Positions 1 to 8,772 of a stretch of DNA of 64,000 bases are shown in pieces (position 1 is the first letter of the stretch; every line of letters starts with the position of its first letter). The translations under genes were made by a program, and so were the position numbers. The stretch covers positions 22,955 to 86,954 of the forward strand of contig NZ_LMRA01000005.1 of assembly GCF_001424705.1 (NCBI RefSeq), written 5' to 3'. This DNA comes from Methylobacterium sp. Leaf465. Lineage in GTDB: Bacteria; Pseudomonadota; Alphaproteobacteria; Rhizobiales; Beijerinckiaceae. The notes under the pieces were generated by a model. The model made no database searches and was not told the DNA's origin. It saw only the letters and a list, made by a program, of their open reading frames with translations.

Positions 1-633
1 GAAGTAATTGCTGAGGTAGCCGAAGCTGCCCGCATCGGTGCCGATCTCGAAGCCGTCGATCTCGCGGCCCGTCCGGGTGCGGAAGGCGAGCGCGCCGCCT
101 GTGGCGTAGTTGCCGAAGAGCGCCGATTGCGGACCGCGGAACACGTCGATGCGGCTGTAGGCGCGCGGATCGACGAGGTCGAAGCGTGAGGCGCCGTCCG
201 GCTGGGTCAGGATGAAGCCGTCCTCCAGCACGACCGTATTCTTGATCACGCCGGTGGAGCGGGCATTGTTGCCCCGGATGGAGATCACCACGTCGCGCCC
301 GCCATTGCCCTGGCGCACGGTCACGCCGGGGCTGTTGGCCAGAACCGACCCGATGCTGGTGGCCGGACGGTTCTCGATGATGCCGTCTCGCCCGAGGCTG
401 GTGACGACCTCGCCGACGGGGCGGTCGATGGGTGTCGGTGCGGCGGCGGGCGAGAGGGCAGTCCGACCCCGCCCCTGTCCGGCGCCACCGCCCTGGCCCT
501 CGACGGAGAGCTCTTCCAGGGTCACGGCCTGACCGGCGGTCTGGGCCTGCGCCATCGCGATCGCGAGCGGGCTTGCGCCGAGAAGGATCGCCAGGGCGCG
601 CATGGGCCGGCGGGCGCTTGGGTACGGGAACAT
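1..633 (-). CDS. TonB-dependent receptor, N-terminal part (cut by window edge)
   Basis: Outer-membrane active-transport receptor; only about 211 N-terminal residues are in the window. The chosen ATG at 633 gives a basic start, then a hydrophobic stretch and an Ala-rich cleavage region ending near AMAQAQ. A TonB-box-like segment (LEELSVEG) follows, then a plug domain with a recognisable VFRGPQSALFG loop. A second in-frame ATG at 603 is possible. It is the last gene of a minus-strand series that starts behind a cobalamin riboswitch, with a gap of about 70 bases from the DUF2946-like gene upstream. The substrate cannot be read from the plug alone; a metal chelate, siderophore or corrinoid is inferred from context. 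Confidence 0.85.
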   Translation of the reverse strand, partial: MFPYPSARRPMRALAILLGASPLAIAMAQAQTAGQAVTLEELSVEGQGGGAGQGRGRTALSPAAAPTPIDRPVGEVVTSLGRDGIIENRPATSIGSVLANSPGVTVRQGNGGRDVVISIRGNNARSTGVIKNTVVLEDGFILTQPDGASRFDLVDPRAYSRIDVFRGPQSALFGNYATGGALAFRTRTGREIDGFEIGTDAGSFGYLSNYF

Positions 634-702
634 GGGGAAAGCTCGACGGATCGGGGAGGACGCTGCGTAGGCACGCTGCGATGAGGAAGGGTGGTTCGGC
701 GA

Positions 703-1101
703 TCAGACGAGGTGAGGCGGAGCCCGGGGCTGCCCCAGGCAACGGGACGGAGGCCGTGCGCGTGTGGGAGGGGGGATCGGCCACGATACCGGATGCCAGT
801 GCACGCTCCGTATGGCGGCCGGGCCCGATGGCAGCGTGGGGAGGGTGACCCCTGCACAGCACAACTGGCACAGGGCGCATCCCGGGTGTGCCGGGGCGGG
901 CACCCCCACGTTCGAACGGACCTCCTCGCCCCCATCGACCGCAGGGCCGCAGAGAATGGGATTGCGCAGCGGATCGGACATCGCCGCGAGCATGCGCAGG
1001 GCCGCCGCCGGCGCGAGCACCTGTGTCCAGAGCGCGAGCGCGATCAGGACGACGCCGAGGATGCCGCGGCGGCCGATCAGCAGGGGAAGGATGGGGTGCA
1101 C
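703..1101 (-). CDS. DUF2946-like small membrane protein
   Basis: A 132-residue protein with a hydrophobic N-terminal segment (residues about 7-37) and then a Cys-rich motif, CALCQLCCAG, around residue 76. This layout matches the DUF2946 family, often found beside TonB receptors and copper or other metal genes; its function is not established. The start is a GTG at 1101, 25 bases after the PepSY gene stop, which suggests co-transcription. The C-terminal third is Pro/Arg rich and poorly conserved in appearance, so the exact family assignment is moderate. A role in periplasmic metal handling is inferred only from the Cys motif and the neighbours. Confidence 0.65.
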   Translation of the reverse strand: MHPILPLLIGRRGILGVVLIALALWTQVLAPAAALRMLAAMSDPLRNPILCGPAVDGGEEVRSNVGVPAPAHPGCALCQLCCAGVTLPTLPSGPAAIRSVHWHPVSWPIPPPTRARPPSRCLGQPRAPPHLV

Positions 1102-1126
1102 GGGAACGCCGCCCGTTTCGGCTGCC

Positions 1127-2503
1127 TCAGGTCCTCGCCTGGGTTCGCAGCGCCTGCAGGCCGAGGTCGAGCAGCAGCATGCCGAGGATGACGAGCCCGG
1201 TCAGGGGGAACAGGGCCCCGAGGACGAAGACGATCAGGGTCACGCCGGCCGCGACACGCCGGTCGCGTGGCCACGGTGGTACGCCGAGGCGACCGGCGGG
1301 GCGCCGCTTCCACCACATCGTCGCGGCGGTCACGGCGAGCAGGATGGTCGCCAGGCAGAAGGCCAGCATCGCGAACTGATTGGCTCGACCCCAGTGCTCG
1401 CCCTTGTGGAGGCCGATGCCGTACTGGATGGCGCGGGCGACCCCGCCAAGGTCCGCGAACCGGACGTCGACCAGCGGCGTGCCGGTGTACTGGTCGAGGG
1501 AGATCATCCGCTGCCCCGGCACGTCCTTCGGGTAGGCGGCCGCGGCGTAGACGCCGGTCTCCCCCGACGGCAGGGAGACCTCGAAGCCGCGCGGCATCCC
1601 GAGGGCTCGCAGGATGTCGACGGCGCGCGCGAGCCCGATGGTGGGGGTGGCGGCCGGCTGCGAGGTCGGAAGCGGAGCGTCCTCCATGGCCCATCCGGTG
1701 GTGGTGAGCATCTCTCGCATGGGCACGGTCGACACGGGCTTGTTGGCCCAGAGGGCGCTGGGCTGCCCGACGCCGGCCGCGTTGGACCAGCTGCGCAGGT
1801 GCTGGCCCCACCAGGCCGACCAGGGCAGCCCGGTCAGGGCGAGGAAGAAAATTCCGGCCCCGGCGACCAGGCCGGTGACGGCGTGCAGGTCGCGCCACCA
1901 CACGCGCCTGCGGGGTGTGCCGCGGAGGCGCACGACCCCGCCGCCCTGCTGGCGCGGCCACCAGAGATAGAGGCCCGTCAGAACCAGGATGATCGTGAAC
2001 CCGGCCACGACCTCGATGAGTCCGTTGGCCACCGGTCCGAAGTAGGCGAGGCTGTGCAGGCCTCGCACCACCATCATGAACTCGTCGTCCCGGGCGACCC
2101 GATCCAGCACCGAGCCGTCGTATGGGTTGAGGTAGACCAGGATCCTGCGGGATCCCTCGGCCATCGTCACGACCGCGGAGGCGGACGGATCGGCGGGCTC
2201 GGTCAACGAGACCGGTACGGCGGTCGGCACGGCCTCGGAGGCGTTGAACAGCAGGACGTCCACACCCACGGGCGGGCTCGCCTGCACGGCGACCCTTGTC
2301 CGGTACGCGAACAGGGTCGTGTTGACCTCGTCCTTGAACAGGTAGAGCGAGCCGGTGACCGAGAGCAGGATCAGGACGGGCAGGCAGAGCAGGCCGGCGT
2401 AGAAGTGCCAGCGCCAGACGGCGCGATAGACGGCATCCTGCATCGGGTGGGCAGAAACGACGGCGCGGAAGGCCGTCGCGTCACCCTGGAGGGACTGAGA
2501 CAT
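1127..2503 (-). CDS. PepSY-associated transmembrane protein (reductase-like)
   Basis: A 458-residue inner-membrane protein of the PepSY-TM family, related to the reductases found with siderophore receptors (FoxB/PiuB type). I count about five membrane helices: near residues 33-56, 161-182, 207-228, 385-408 and 420-450. Histidines that could bind heme sit at helix ends (WRWHFYAG near 33, GLHSLAYFG near 150, RDLHAVTG near 207, LHKGEHWG near 372). A large periplasmic loop lies between the first two helices and another between the third and fourth. The start is the ATG at 2503, just after the upstream Cys-rich gene. In this operon it would reduce a metal or metal chelate brought in by the TonB receptors; that role is inference. 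Confidence 0.8.
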   Translation of the reverse strand: MSQSLQGDATAFRAVVSAHPMQDAVYRAVWRWHFYAGLLCLPVLILLSVTGSLYLFKDEVNTTLFAYRTRVAVQASPPVGVDVLLFNASEAVPTAVPVSLTEPADPSASAVVTMAEGSRRILVYLNPYDGSVLDRVARDDEFMMVVRGLHSLAYFGPVANGLIEVVAGFTIILVLTGLYLWWPRQQGGGVVRLRGTPRRRVWWRDLHAVTGLVAGAGIFFLALTGLPWSAWWGQHLRSWSNAAGVGQPSALWANKPVSTVPMREMLTTTGWAMEDAPLPTSQPAATPTIGLARAVDILRALGMPRGFEVSLPSGETGVYAAAAYPKDVPGQRMISLDQYTGTPLVDVRFADLGGVARAIQYGIGLHKGEHWGRANQFAMLAFCLATILLAVTAATMWWKRRPAGRLGVPPWPRDRRVAAGVTLIVFVLGALFPLTGLVILGMLLLDLGLQALRTQART

Positions 2504-2546
2504 GGTTGGGGGTCCGGCACGGAGCGATCTGGGACAAACGGATCGA

Positions 2547-2909
2547 TCAGGCGGTCGGCGGACCTCGGGGACTGACGGATGGATCGGGCGGCGCCCGTGC
2601 GGTTCCCGGGTCTCCGGTCCGCCAGGCGCGGAGCACCGCATCGCCGGGCGACCAGCGCACGGCGACGAAGGCGAGAACCAGAACGGGCACCATGACGGCT
2701 TGCACCAGGGTGCAGCACGAATGCCGACAGGGCAGTGCCGCGTCCGCCGGAGCGTCCGTTCCGGCGTGTTCGGCACAGATGATGGTGTTGAAGCTCAGCT
2801 GGGGCACGGGCGCCATGGAACCCAGCAACGCCTGCAGGCAAAGCGCGTAGAGGACGGTCAGGGCGATGACCGCACGGCAGAATCCCCAATCTGGCCGCCA
2901 AGCACGCAT
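2547..2909 (-). CDS. Cys-rich small membrane protein (DUF2946-like)
   Basis: A 120-residue protein with a hydrophobic N-terminal segment (VIALTVLYALCLQALLG), a Cys (IICAEH), a CRHSCCTLVQ motif near residue 60 and a second hydrophobic segment (VMVPVLVLAFVAV). It resembles the DUF2946 group and is the second such protein in this operon, but the match is weaker than for the gene at 703-1101. An in-frame ATG at 2948 would add 13 residues. It lies between the TonB receptor (stop at 2987) and the PepSY gene (start at 2503), all on the minus strand. Function is unknown; metal binding by the Cys/His cluster is inferred. Confidence 0.6.
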   Translation of the reverse strand: MRAWRPDWGFCRAVIALTVLYALCLQALLGSMAPVPQLSFNTIICAEHAGTDAPADAALPCRHSCCTLVQAVMVPVLVLAFVAVRWSPGDAVLRAWRTGDPGTARAPPDPSVSPRGPPTA

Positions 2910-2986
2910 GACAGCCGCGTAAGCTGTGGTTCCACGCTTCGTCAACATGGCAAAGTCATCTCACAGACTTTCACCAGGCATGTGAC

Positions 2987-5155
2987 CTAGAACCGCCCCG
3001 CCAGGGTCAGACGTACCGCCGTCGGCTCGACGGGGTGGAAGTGCCGGTCCGCGACGCCGTCCGCCGCCTCGCCGGGCAAACGGGAGGTGTAGAAGTAGGT
3101 GATCTGGTCGGCCTGGGCGTTGGTCAGGTTCAACACGTCGAGGGACAGGCTGATTCCGTTGTCGAAGTTGTAGCCGACCCGCCCGTTGACCAGCGCCGTC
3201 GGGCGCGAGCGCACCGAATTGTCCTCGATCAGCGGCCGCGGCCCGAAGTAGCGCAGGCGCATCGCTCCGAACCAGCCCGGCCCCTCGCCGAAGGTGAACC
3301 CGGCCGAGGCAATGGTGGTGGGCGCCTCCGGGACCCGGTTGCCGACGGGGTCGCGGTCCGCGAAGCGGGCATTCGTCACCGTCAGGTCCCCCTCCAGGGA
3401 AAGCCAGGGCGTCACCGCGTAGCGGTTGGTCCATTCGACGCCGAAGCGGCGGGTGGGACGGCTCGGCTCGGTGGTGCCGCTGTCGCCCTGGAACAGGTTC
3501 TCGGAGGCGAAGTCGAGCTGGAACAGCGTCACCGCCGTCTCCAGCCCGGCGAGGCTGCGGTTGCACAGGCCGATCTCCGAGCCCGTCGAGGGCACCAGGA
3601 AGGGCGAGCGGCTGATGTTGAAGAGCGGGCTCGCCGGATCCACCGTGGCGGTGACGCCGCGGGCATCGTTCGAGTGGAAGCCGCCCCCGTAATTCACGAA
3701 CACCTCGGTGTCGAACCAGGGTCCCAGCACGAGGCCGAGCTTCGGGTTGACGATCCCGTCCCGGGCCGTGCCGGAATTGGCTGGCGTGTCCGAGCGGACA
3801 TCGGCGGAGAACCCGTCGGCGCGCACGCCGACGCTGGTGCGCAGCCAGTCGGTCCAGCGCATCCGGCTCTCGACGTAGAGGGCCGCGCTCGCCTCCAGCA
3901 CCCGGTCATCGAGCACGGTCGAGCGGGTTTGCCGCGCCGTGGTGTTGAGCAGGCCGACCCGGATGGCGTCGGTGCGGGTTTGGAGGCCGATCTCGTTCTC
4001 CACGGCCAAGCCGAACAGGGTGCCCTCGACGGTGTGGCTGACCTCGCCGCCGCCGAGCACCCGGCTGTCGCGCTGGCGGAACTGGTCGCCGTTCACCGGG
4101 TCGTTGAGGAAGTAGGTGAAGTCGTTGAACAGGTTCATGCCGTAGCGGATGACGTAGCCGCTCGCCCGGGTGATGCCGGCGTCGCTCGTCCGGCTCCAGC
4201 GGCCCGAGAGGGAGAAGCGGCCGGTGTCGCCACCGTCCGTGGGATTCAGGGAGCCGAAGCGGCCGATGATCCCCTCCGCCACGGCGCGCTCCGGGATCTG
4301 GTTGGTGGCGTTCCACTTGGCCCAGTAGGCCATGCCCGTCAGCGCGAAGCCGTCGAGGGCCGTGCCCTGGCTGTAGCGGACGACGGCGTTCAGCTTGGCG
4401 AGGCGGTCGGGCACGTCCCAGGGGCCGTCATAGGTCTGGGCCTCGCCGGCCACGAGCAGGTGGCCTTCGCCGAGGGGCGCGGAGGCGATGCTGAGGGCGC
4501 GCTTGTAGCCGAAGCTGCCGAGCGACGTCAGCGCGAGGTTGCGCGCGACCGTGTCGAGATAGTCGATCCGCACCGAGCCGGCAGAGGCGAAGTCGCCGTC
4601 GCGGACGAAGTAGGGTCCCTTGTGGAATTCGACCGCGCCGACGAGTTCCGGGATCAGGAAATTCAGGTCGGCATAGCCCTGGCCGTGGGCGTGAGTGCGC
4701 ATGTTCACCGGCATGCCGTCCACGTGAAGCGCGATGTCGGTGCCGTGGTCGAGGTTGAATCCGCGCAGGAAGAACTGGTTGGCCTTCCCCTCCCCGGAAT
4801 GCTGGGTGACGATGAGGCCGGGCACGCTCTCGAGCGCCTCGCCGGGCCGGGTGATCGGCCGGCTGTTGAGTGCCGCCCCCGAGATCACGCCAGCGCTCGC
4901 CGCATCGACGCTGCGGAGGCCGCCGCCGATGCCGGTGACGCCGCCGACGAATCCCGCATGGGCGGCCGGCCCGCGGCCACCGCTGGCCGGGGCCTCGGCG
5001 GTCACGGACAATTCGGCGAGGTCCGCCTGCACAGTCTCGGCGAACGCGTCCGGAATCCCGGCGCCGTAGGGCAGGAAACCGGCGCAGGCGCTGAGGAGCC
5101 AGGATCGGGCGGTGGGCCGTGAACGGGGAAACGAGCGAAAACGGGAGGACGACAT
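2987..5155 (-). CDS. TonB-dependent receptor under cobalamin riboswitch
   Basis: A complete 722-residue outer-membrane receptor. A signal-peptide-like N terminus ends near residue 39 (DAFAET), followed by a TonB-box-like ELSVTAEA. The plug domain contains FFLRGFNLDHGTD, a conserved HGQGYADLNFLIPE stretch and FHKGPYFVRDGDFASAG. The rest is a beta-barrel with a terminal Phe (LAGRF), as expected for Omp85-dependent insertion. The ATG at 5155 lies about 115 bases downstream of a cobalamin riboswitch, so expression should fall when adenosylcobalamin is plentiful. That makes a corrinoid (BtuB-like) or cobalt chelate the likely cargo. The sequence is not obviously BtuB itself, so I give no symbol. 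Confidence 0.9.
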   Translation of the reverse strand: MSSSRFRSFPRSRPTARSWLLSACAGFLPYGAGIPDAFAETVQADLAELSVTAEAPASGGRGPAAHAGFVGGVTGIGGGLRSVDAASAGVISGAALNSRPITRPGEALESVPGLIVTQHSGEGKANQFFLRGFNLDHGTDIALHVDGMPVNMRTHAHGQGYADLNFLIPELVGAVEFHKGPYFVRDGDFASAGSVRIDYLDTVARNLALTSLGSFGYKRALSIASAPLGEGHLLVAGEAQTYDGPWDVPDRLAKLNAVVRYSQGTALDGFALTGMAYWAKWNATNQIPERAVAEGIIGRFGSLNPTDGGDTGRFSLSGRWSRTSDAGITRASGYVIRYGMNLFNDFTYFLNDPVNGDQFRQRDSRVLGGGEVSHTVEGTLFGLAVENEIGLQTRTDAIRVGLLNTTARQTRSTVLDDRVLEASAALYVESRMRWTDWLRTSVGVRADGFSADVRSDTPANSGTARDGIVNPKLGLVLGPWFDTEVFVNYGGGFHSNDARGVTATVDPASPLFNISRSPFLVPSTGSEIGLCNRSLAGLETAVTLFQLDFASENLFQGDSGTTEPSRPTRRFGVEWTNRYAVTPWLSLEGDLTVTNARFADRDPVGNRVPEAPTTIASAGFTFGEGPGWFGAMRLRYFGPRPLIEDNSVRSRPTALVNGRVGYNFDNGISLSLDVLNLTNAQADQITYFYTSRLPGEAADGVADRHFHPVEPTAVRLTLAGRF

Positions 5156-5267
5156 GGGACCTCGGGCGACGTCTGTGGCACGTCACCGCGAACGAGGCCG
5201 GCCCGGATGCCGCACGGCATCCGCCCCGACACCCACCAGGACACCCCGCCCGATGCGTTTCGCGTGT

Positions 5268-5455
5268 GACCACGACTGACGGCAGGTCTCCTGGCTCGCG
5301 GGTCACCGCCCTCTCATCGTCTTCCCAGATGTCGAAACACCCAGTGACGTGCTGATGAGGAACTCGCCGCTTACAGTTGCGGGGGCAGCCGCGGCGTTGG
5401 AACAAAATTCCTCACCGCGTTCCCTTTTGATCCTCCGGGGAGGAACCGTCCGACG
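5268..5455 (-). promoter_or_regulatory. Cobalamin riboswitch
   Basis: Read on the minus strand, the leader contains the B12-box core AGCCAGGAGACCTGCC (plus-strand 5281-5296) and, upstream of it, GCCCCCGCAACTGTAAGCGG-like sequence near 5370-5390, both hallmarks of the cobalamin riboswitch. Flanking stem sequences extend to about 5455. It precedes the TonB receptor gene at 5155 and probably controls the whole five-gene run down to position 1. Edges are approximate. Confidence 0.92.
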
Positions 5456-5541
5456 CCAGGAAGCCCGACACGCGGTGACGGCGTCAATGGCCGCGCGGGG
5501 TTTTCGGGCCGGTGTGCCCGGCAGGCGACAGGCGTCGGGCG

Positions 5542-5853
5542 TCAGGGTCGGTCATCCGGTTTCCGCGCCGGCGCGCGCCGGTGGCCCGTGCCGGCCAGGA
5601 CCGCGCCACCGGCCGCGAGGCCGAGGAGGATCCATTTCAGGGGAAAACGCTCCGCGCCCTCGCTGCGCTGGGGCGCGGTCACCATGTGGCCCGGCGGAAG
5701 CTCCACGCCGGGCTTGCCGTAGGCCTGCGCGTCGGCGATCTGCTCGGCCGACACGGCCCATTCGGCGCCCATCTGCCGGTCATGCGCCATCACCGCGAGG
5801 CCGACCGCGAGGCCGACGGCCGCCGCCGCGAAGATCCTCACCGGCGTCCGCAT
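5542..5853 (-). CDS. Hypothetical membrane protein
   Basis: A 103-residue protein not assigned to any family. It has an N-terminal hydrophobic segment (IFAAAAVGLAVGLAVMA), a central periplasmic-looking stretch with GVELPPGHMV, and a second membrane segment (WILLGLAAGGAVLAG) followed by a basic tail, so a small two-helix inner-membrane protein is likely. A purine-rich GGGAG lies just upstream of the ATG at 5853. It is transcribed in the same direction as the riboswitch operon but lies upstream of the riboswitch, so it is probably independent. Confidence 0.6.
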   Translation of the reverse strand: MRTPVRIFAAAAVGLAVGLAVMAHDRQMGAEWAVSAEQIADAQAYGKPGVELPPGHMVTAPQRSEGAERFPLKWILLGLAAGGAVLAGTGHRRAPARKPDDRP

Positions 5854-6160
5854 CTCCCCCGCTCCCGTCTTCCCCGCTTTCCAGCGGCCGATCCGGCCCG
5901 AGGGTTAGGCGATCGACCCGCCCTCCGCCAGGGACCGGGGCCGGAGAGGAAGGTCCCGATTGTCCGCATTGCGGCCTGGAACGGTTTTAACCCGGTCTTC
6001 ATCGGCTCTGCAAAAAACGCATGGGACCCCTAACGGCATGACTGGCCTGCGTTTTCGCGCGATTGAGCGCGCGCTGTGCATCGCGATATCGCTGGGGCGA
6101 GACTGCTCCGCTTCGCGGCCGATCGTCGGCCATGCGAGCCCTGCCCCTCAGGACCCCGTC
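5854..6160. other. Divergent intergenic region
   Basis: About 307 bases between two divergent genes. It should hold both promoters. It includes a stretch of lower GC content near 5985-6020 (GGTTTTAACCCGG and GCAAAAAACGC). I see no convincing promoter pair, repeat or small gene. Confidence 0.4.
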
Positions 6161-8458
6161 ATGGATCATCCGGTCGCGACCCCGAAGCGCTCCTCCGCGG
6201 CTGGCGGCTGGGGGGCCCTGAAAAGTTGCGGCAAGCACCTGCTGGGAAGCCGGGCGCCCCTGTCGGGTGCGCGCGCCATGCTGAAGGCCAACCAGCCCGA
6301 CGGCTTCGACTGTCCCGGCTGCGCCTGGGGCGATCCGGCGCACGGGTCCTCGTTCGAGTTCTGCGAGAACGGCGTGAAGGCGGTGTCCTGGGAGGCCACC
6401 GACAAGCGCACGCCGCCGAAGTTCTTCGCCAAGCACACCGTGAGCGCGCTGCGCGGCTGGACCGACTACGCCCTGGAGGGCGAGGGCCGCCTGACGCATC
6501 CGATGCGCTACGACGCGGCCAGCGACCGCTACGTCGCCACGACGTGGGACGCCGCGTTCGCGGAAATCGGCGCCACCCTGCGCGGGCTCGACCACCCGGA
6601 CCAGGCCGAGTTCTACACCTCGGGCCGCGCCTCGAACGAAGCCGCCTACGTCTACCAGCTCTTCGCCCGGCACTACGGCACCAACAACTTCCCCGACTGC
6701 TCCAACATGTGCCACGAGGCCAGCGGCATCGCCCTCCAGGCGGCCATCGGCGTCGGCAAGGGCACCGTGCTGCTGGAGGATTTCGAGAAAGCCGACGCGA
6801 TCTTCGTCGTCGGGCAGAACCCCGGCACCAACCATCCGCGCATGCTCGGCGACCTGCGGCGGGCGGCCCAGCGCGGCGCGAAGGTCGTGGTGTTCAATCC
6901 CGTGCGCGAGCGCGGGCTGGAGCGCTTCGCCGACCCGCAGAACACCGTGGAGATGCTGCGCGGCGCCAGCGCGCCGGTGGCGAGCCACTACTACCAGCCA
7001 CGCCTCGGCGGCGACATGGCGGCGTTCCGGGGCATCGCCAAGGCGGTGTTCGCGGCCGACGATGCGGCCCTGGCCGTCGACCAGCCGTCGCTGCTCGACC
7101 GGACCTTCCTGCGCAACCACACCGCGGACTACGAGGCCTACCGGGCCGCCGTGGACGCCACCCCCTGGGAATCCATCGAGGACCAGTCCGGCCTGGCCCG
7201 GGCCGACCTCGAGGTCGCGGCCGGGGTCTATCTCGCCGCCGACAAGGTGATCTGCACCTGGGCCATGGGCGTGACCCAGCACCGCCACTCGGTGGCCACC
7301 GTCCGGGAACTCGCCAACGTGATGCTGCTGCGCGGCCATGTCGGTCGCCCCGGTACCGGCCTGTGCCCGGTGCGCGGCCATTCCAACGTGCAGGGCGACC
7401 GCACCGTCGGCATCAACGAAAAGCCGCCGGCCGCCCTCCTCGACGCCCTGGAGCGGGAATTCGGCTTCACCGCCCCGCGCACGCACGGCCACAACGTGCT
7501 CGCCGCCATCCGGGCCATGCTCGACGGCTCGTCGAAGGCCTTCATCGGCCTCGGGGGCAACTTCGCCCGCGCCACGCCGGACACCACCCTTGTGGCCAAG
7601 GCCCTGGCCTCCTGCGAACTCACCGTCCACATCGCGACGAAGCTCAACCACTCGCACCTCGTGCCGGGCCGCGTCGCCTACCTGCTGCCCTGCCTCGGCC
7701 GCACCGAGATCGACCGGAACGCGAAGGGCAAGACCCAGATCGTCACGGTCGAGGATTCCATGAGCATGGTCCACGGCTCGGGCGGCATCAACAAGCCGGC
7801 CTCGGCCGAGCTGCGCTCCGAGATCGGCATCATCGCCGGCATGGCGGCGGCAACGGTCGGTTCCGCGCGGGTCGACTGGGCGGCCCTCGCCGACGATTAC
7901 GACCGCATCCGCGACCTGATCGAGCGTACGATCCCGGGCTTCACCGGCTACAACCTGCGCGTCCGGCGCCCGCGCGGCTTCATGCTGAAGAACCTCGCCG
8001 CCGAGCGCAGCTTCGAAACGCCCACCGGCCGGGCCAACTTCTCCGCCGATCCCCTGCCCGAGGCGACGGAGCACCAGCGGGCGAAGCGCGCGAGCGACAC
8101 CTTCGTGCTCCAGACCTTCCGCAGCCACGACCAGTACAACACCACGATCTACGGCCTCGACGACCGCTACCGCGGCGTCTACGGCGAGCGCCGCGTGGTC
8201 TTCGCACACCCGGACGACCTGGCCGAGATCCGGGCCCGAACGGGCGACCGGGTCGACATCGTCGGCACCCATGACGACGGCGTGACCCGGGTGGCCGAGG
8301 ACTTCCGCCTCGTTCCCTTCGACATGCCGCGCGGATCGCTCGCCGGCTACTACCCGGAGCTCAACGTCCTCGTGCCGCTCTCCACCTTCGGCGAGGGCAG
8401 CGACACGCCGACCTCGAAGTCGGTGCTGGTGCGCCTGCGCGCGCCGGCCGCCGCATGA
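6161..8458 (+). CDS. FdhF/YdeP-family molybdopterin oxidoreductase (Fdh4A-like)
   Basis: A 765-residue molybdenum or tungsten enzyme of the FdhF/YdeP group. Near residue 50 there is DCPGCAWGDP and then FEFCENG, the reduced Cys set of this group. The molybdopterin-binding core includes SGRASNEAAY, NMCHEASG, VGQNPGTNHPRM and GLGGNFARATPD. The C-terminal dinucleotide-binding domain starts near residue 650 (TFRSHDQYN). Length fits the family. In Methylobacterium extorquens a protein of this group is Fdh4A, needed for formate oxidation during methylotrophy, so a formate dehydrogenase role is likely but is inferred from family and lineage. The ATG at 6161 fits the family start; earlier in-frame starts lack homologous-looking sequence. 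It overlaps the next gene by four bases. Confidence 0.85.
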   Translation: MDHPVATPKRSSAAGGWGALKSCGKHLLGSRAPLSGARAMLKANQPDGFDCPGCAWGDPAHGSSFEFCENGVKAVSWEATDKRTPPKFFAKHTVSALRGWTDYALEGEGRLTHPMRYDAASDRYVATTWDAAFAEIGATLRGLDHPDQAEFYTSGRASNEAAYVYQLFARHYGTNNFPDCSNMCHEASGIALQAAIGVGKGTVLLEDFEKADAIFVVGQNPGTNHPRMLGDLRRAAQRGAKVVVFNPVRERGLERFADPQNTVEMLRGASAPVASHYYQPRLGGDMAAFRGIAKAVFAADDAALAVDQPSLLDRTFLRNHTADYEAYRAAVDATPWESIEDQSGLARADLEVAAGVYLAADKVICTWAMGVTQHRHSVATVRELANVMLLRGHVGRPGTGLCPVRGHSNVQGDRTVGINEKPPAALLDALEREFGFTAPRTHGHNVLAAIRAMLDGSSKAFIGLGGNFARATPDTTLVAKALASCELTVHIATKLNHSHLVPGRVAYLLPCLGRTEIDRNAKGKTQIVTVEDSMSMVHGSGGINKPASAELRSEIGIIAGMAAATVGSARVDWAALADDYDRIRDLIERTIPGFTGYNLRVRRPRGFMLKNLAAERSFETPTGRANFSADPLPEATEHQRAKRASDTFVLQTFRSHDQYNTTIYGLDDRYRGVYGERRVVFAHPDDLAEIRARTGDRVDIVGTHDDGVTRVAEDFRLVPFDMPRGSLAGYYPELNVLVPLSTFGEGSDTPTSKSVLVRLRAPAAA

Positions 8459-8760
8459 GCGAACCGCCGGCCGACGCGGAGACCTTCCTGGCGGCCACCG
8501 ACGCGGTGGTCGCCCTCCAGCCCGGACTCTCGACCCTGGAGGCCGGCATTCTCGCCGCCCTCCACCTCGACCTCGCCCGCGACAGCCGCAGCTTCGCCCG
8601 CGTCTTCGACCTGGAGCACGCCCTGGTGCTGCGCGCCGTCGAGACGCTGGCGAGCGAGGCGAGACTCCTCGCCCTGACCGACCGGAACGCGCGGACCCAG
8701 CGTACGCGCTACGTTGCCAGCCCGGCGGGGGATGCGGTGCTGGCGCAGCTGCATGGTTAG
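8455..8760 (+). CDS. Small winged-helix-like partner of the molybdopterin enzyme (Fdh4B-like)
   Basis: A 101-residue protein whose ATG overlaps the stop of the oxidoreductase gene (ATGA), so the two are translationally coupled. By position it corresponds to the small Fdh4B of Methylobacterium. The sequence looks like a compact winged-helix fold: helices from residue 24 (LSTLEAGILAALHL), a possible recognition helix (ALVLRAVETLASEARLL) and a wing ending RYVASPAGDAVL, like the SLTPAGRALL end of MarR proteins. It has no Cys residues, so it is not an iron-sulfur electron carrier. Whether it binds DNA, assembles cofactor or is a structural subunit is unknown. Confidence 0.75.
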   Translation: MSEPPADAETFLAATDAVVALQPGLSTLEAGILAALHLDLARDSRSFARVFDLEHALVLRAVETLASEARLLALTDRNARTQRTRYVASPAGDAVLAQLHG

Positions 8761-8772
8761 GTTGTTCGAGGA

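Noticed and set aside
3035..5122. Plus-strand frame of 695 codons antisense to the TonB receptor
   Set aside because: Mirror of a strongly coded GC-rich gene; the minus strand has the clear receptor domains.
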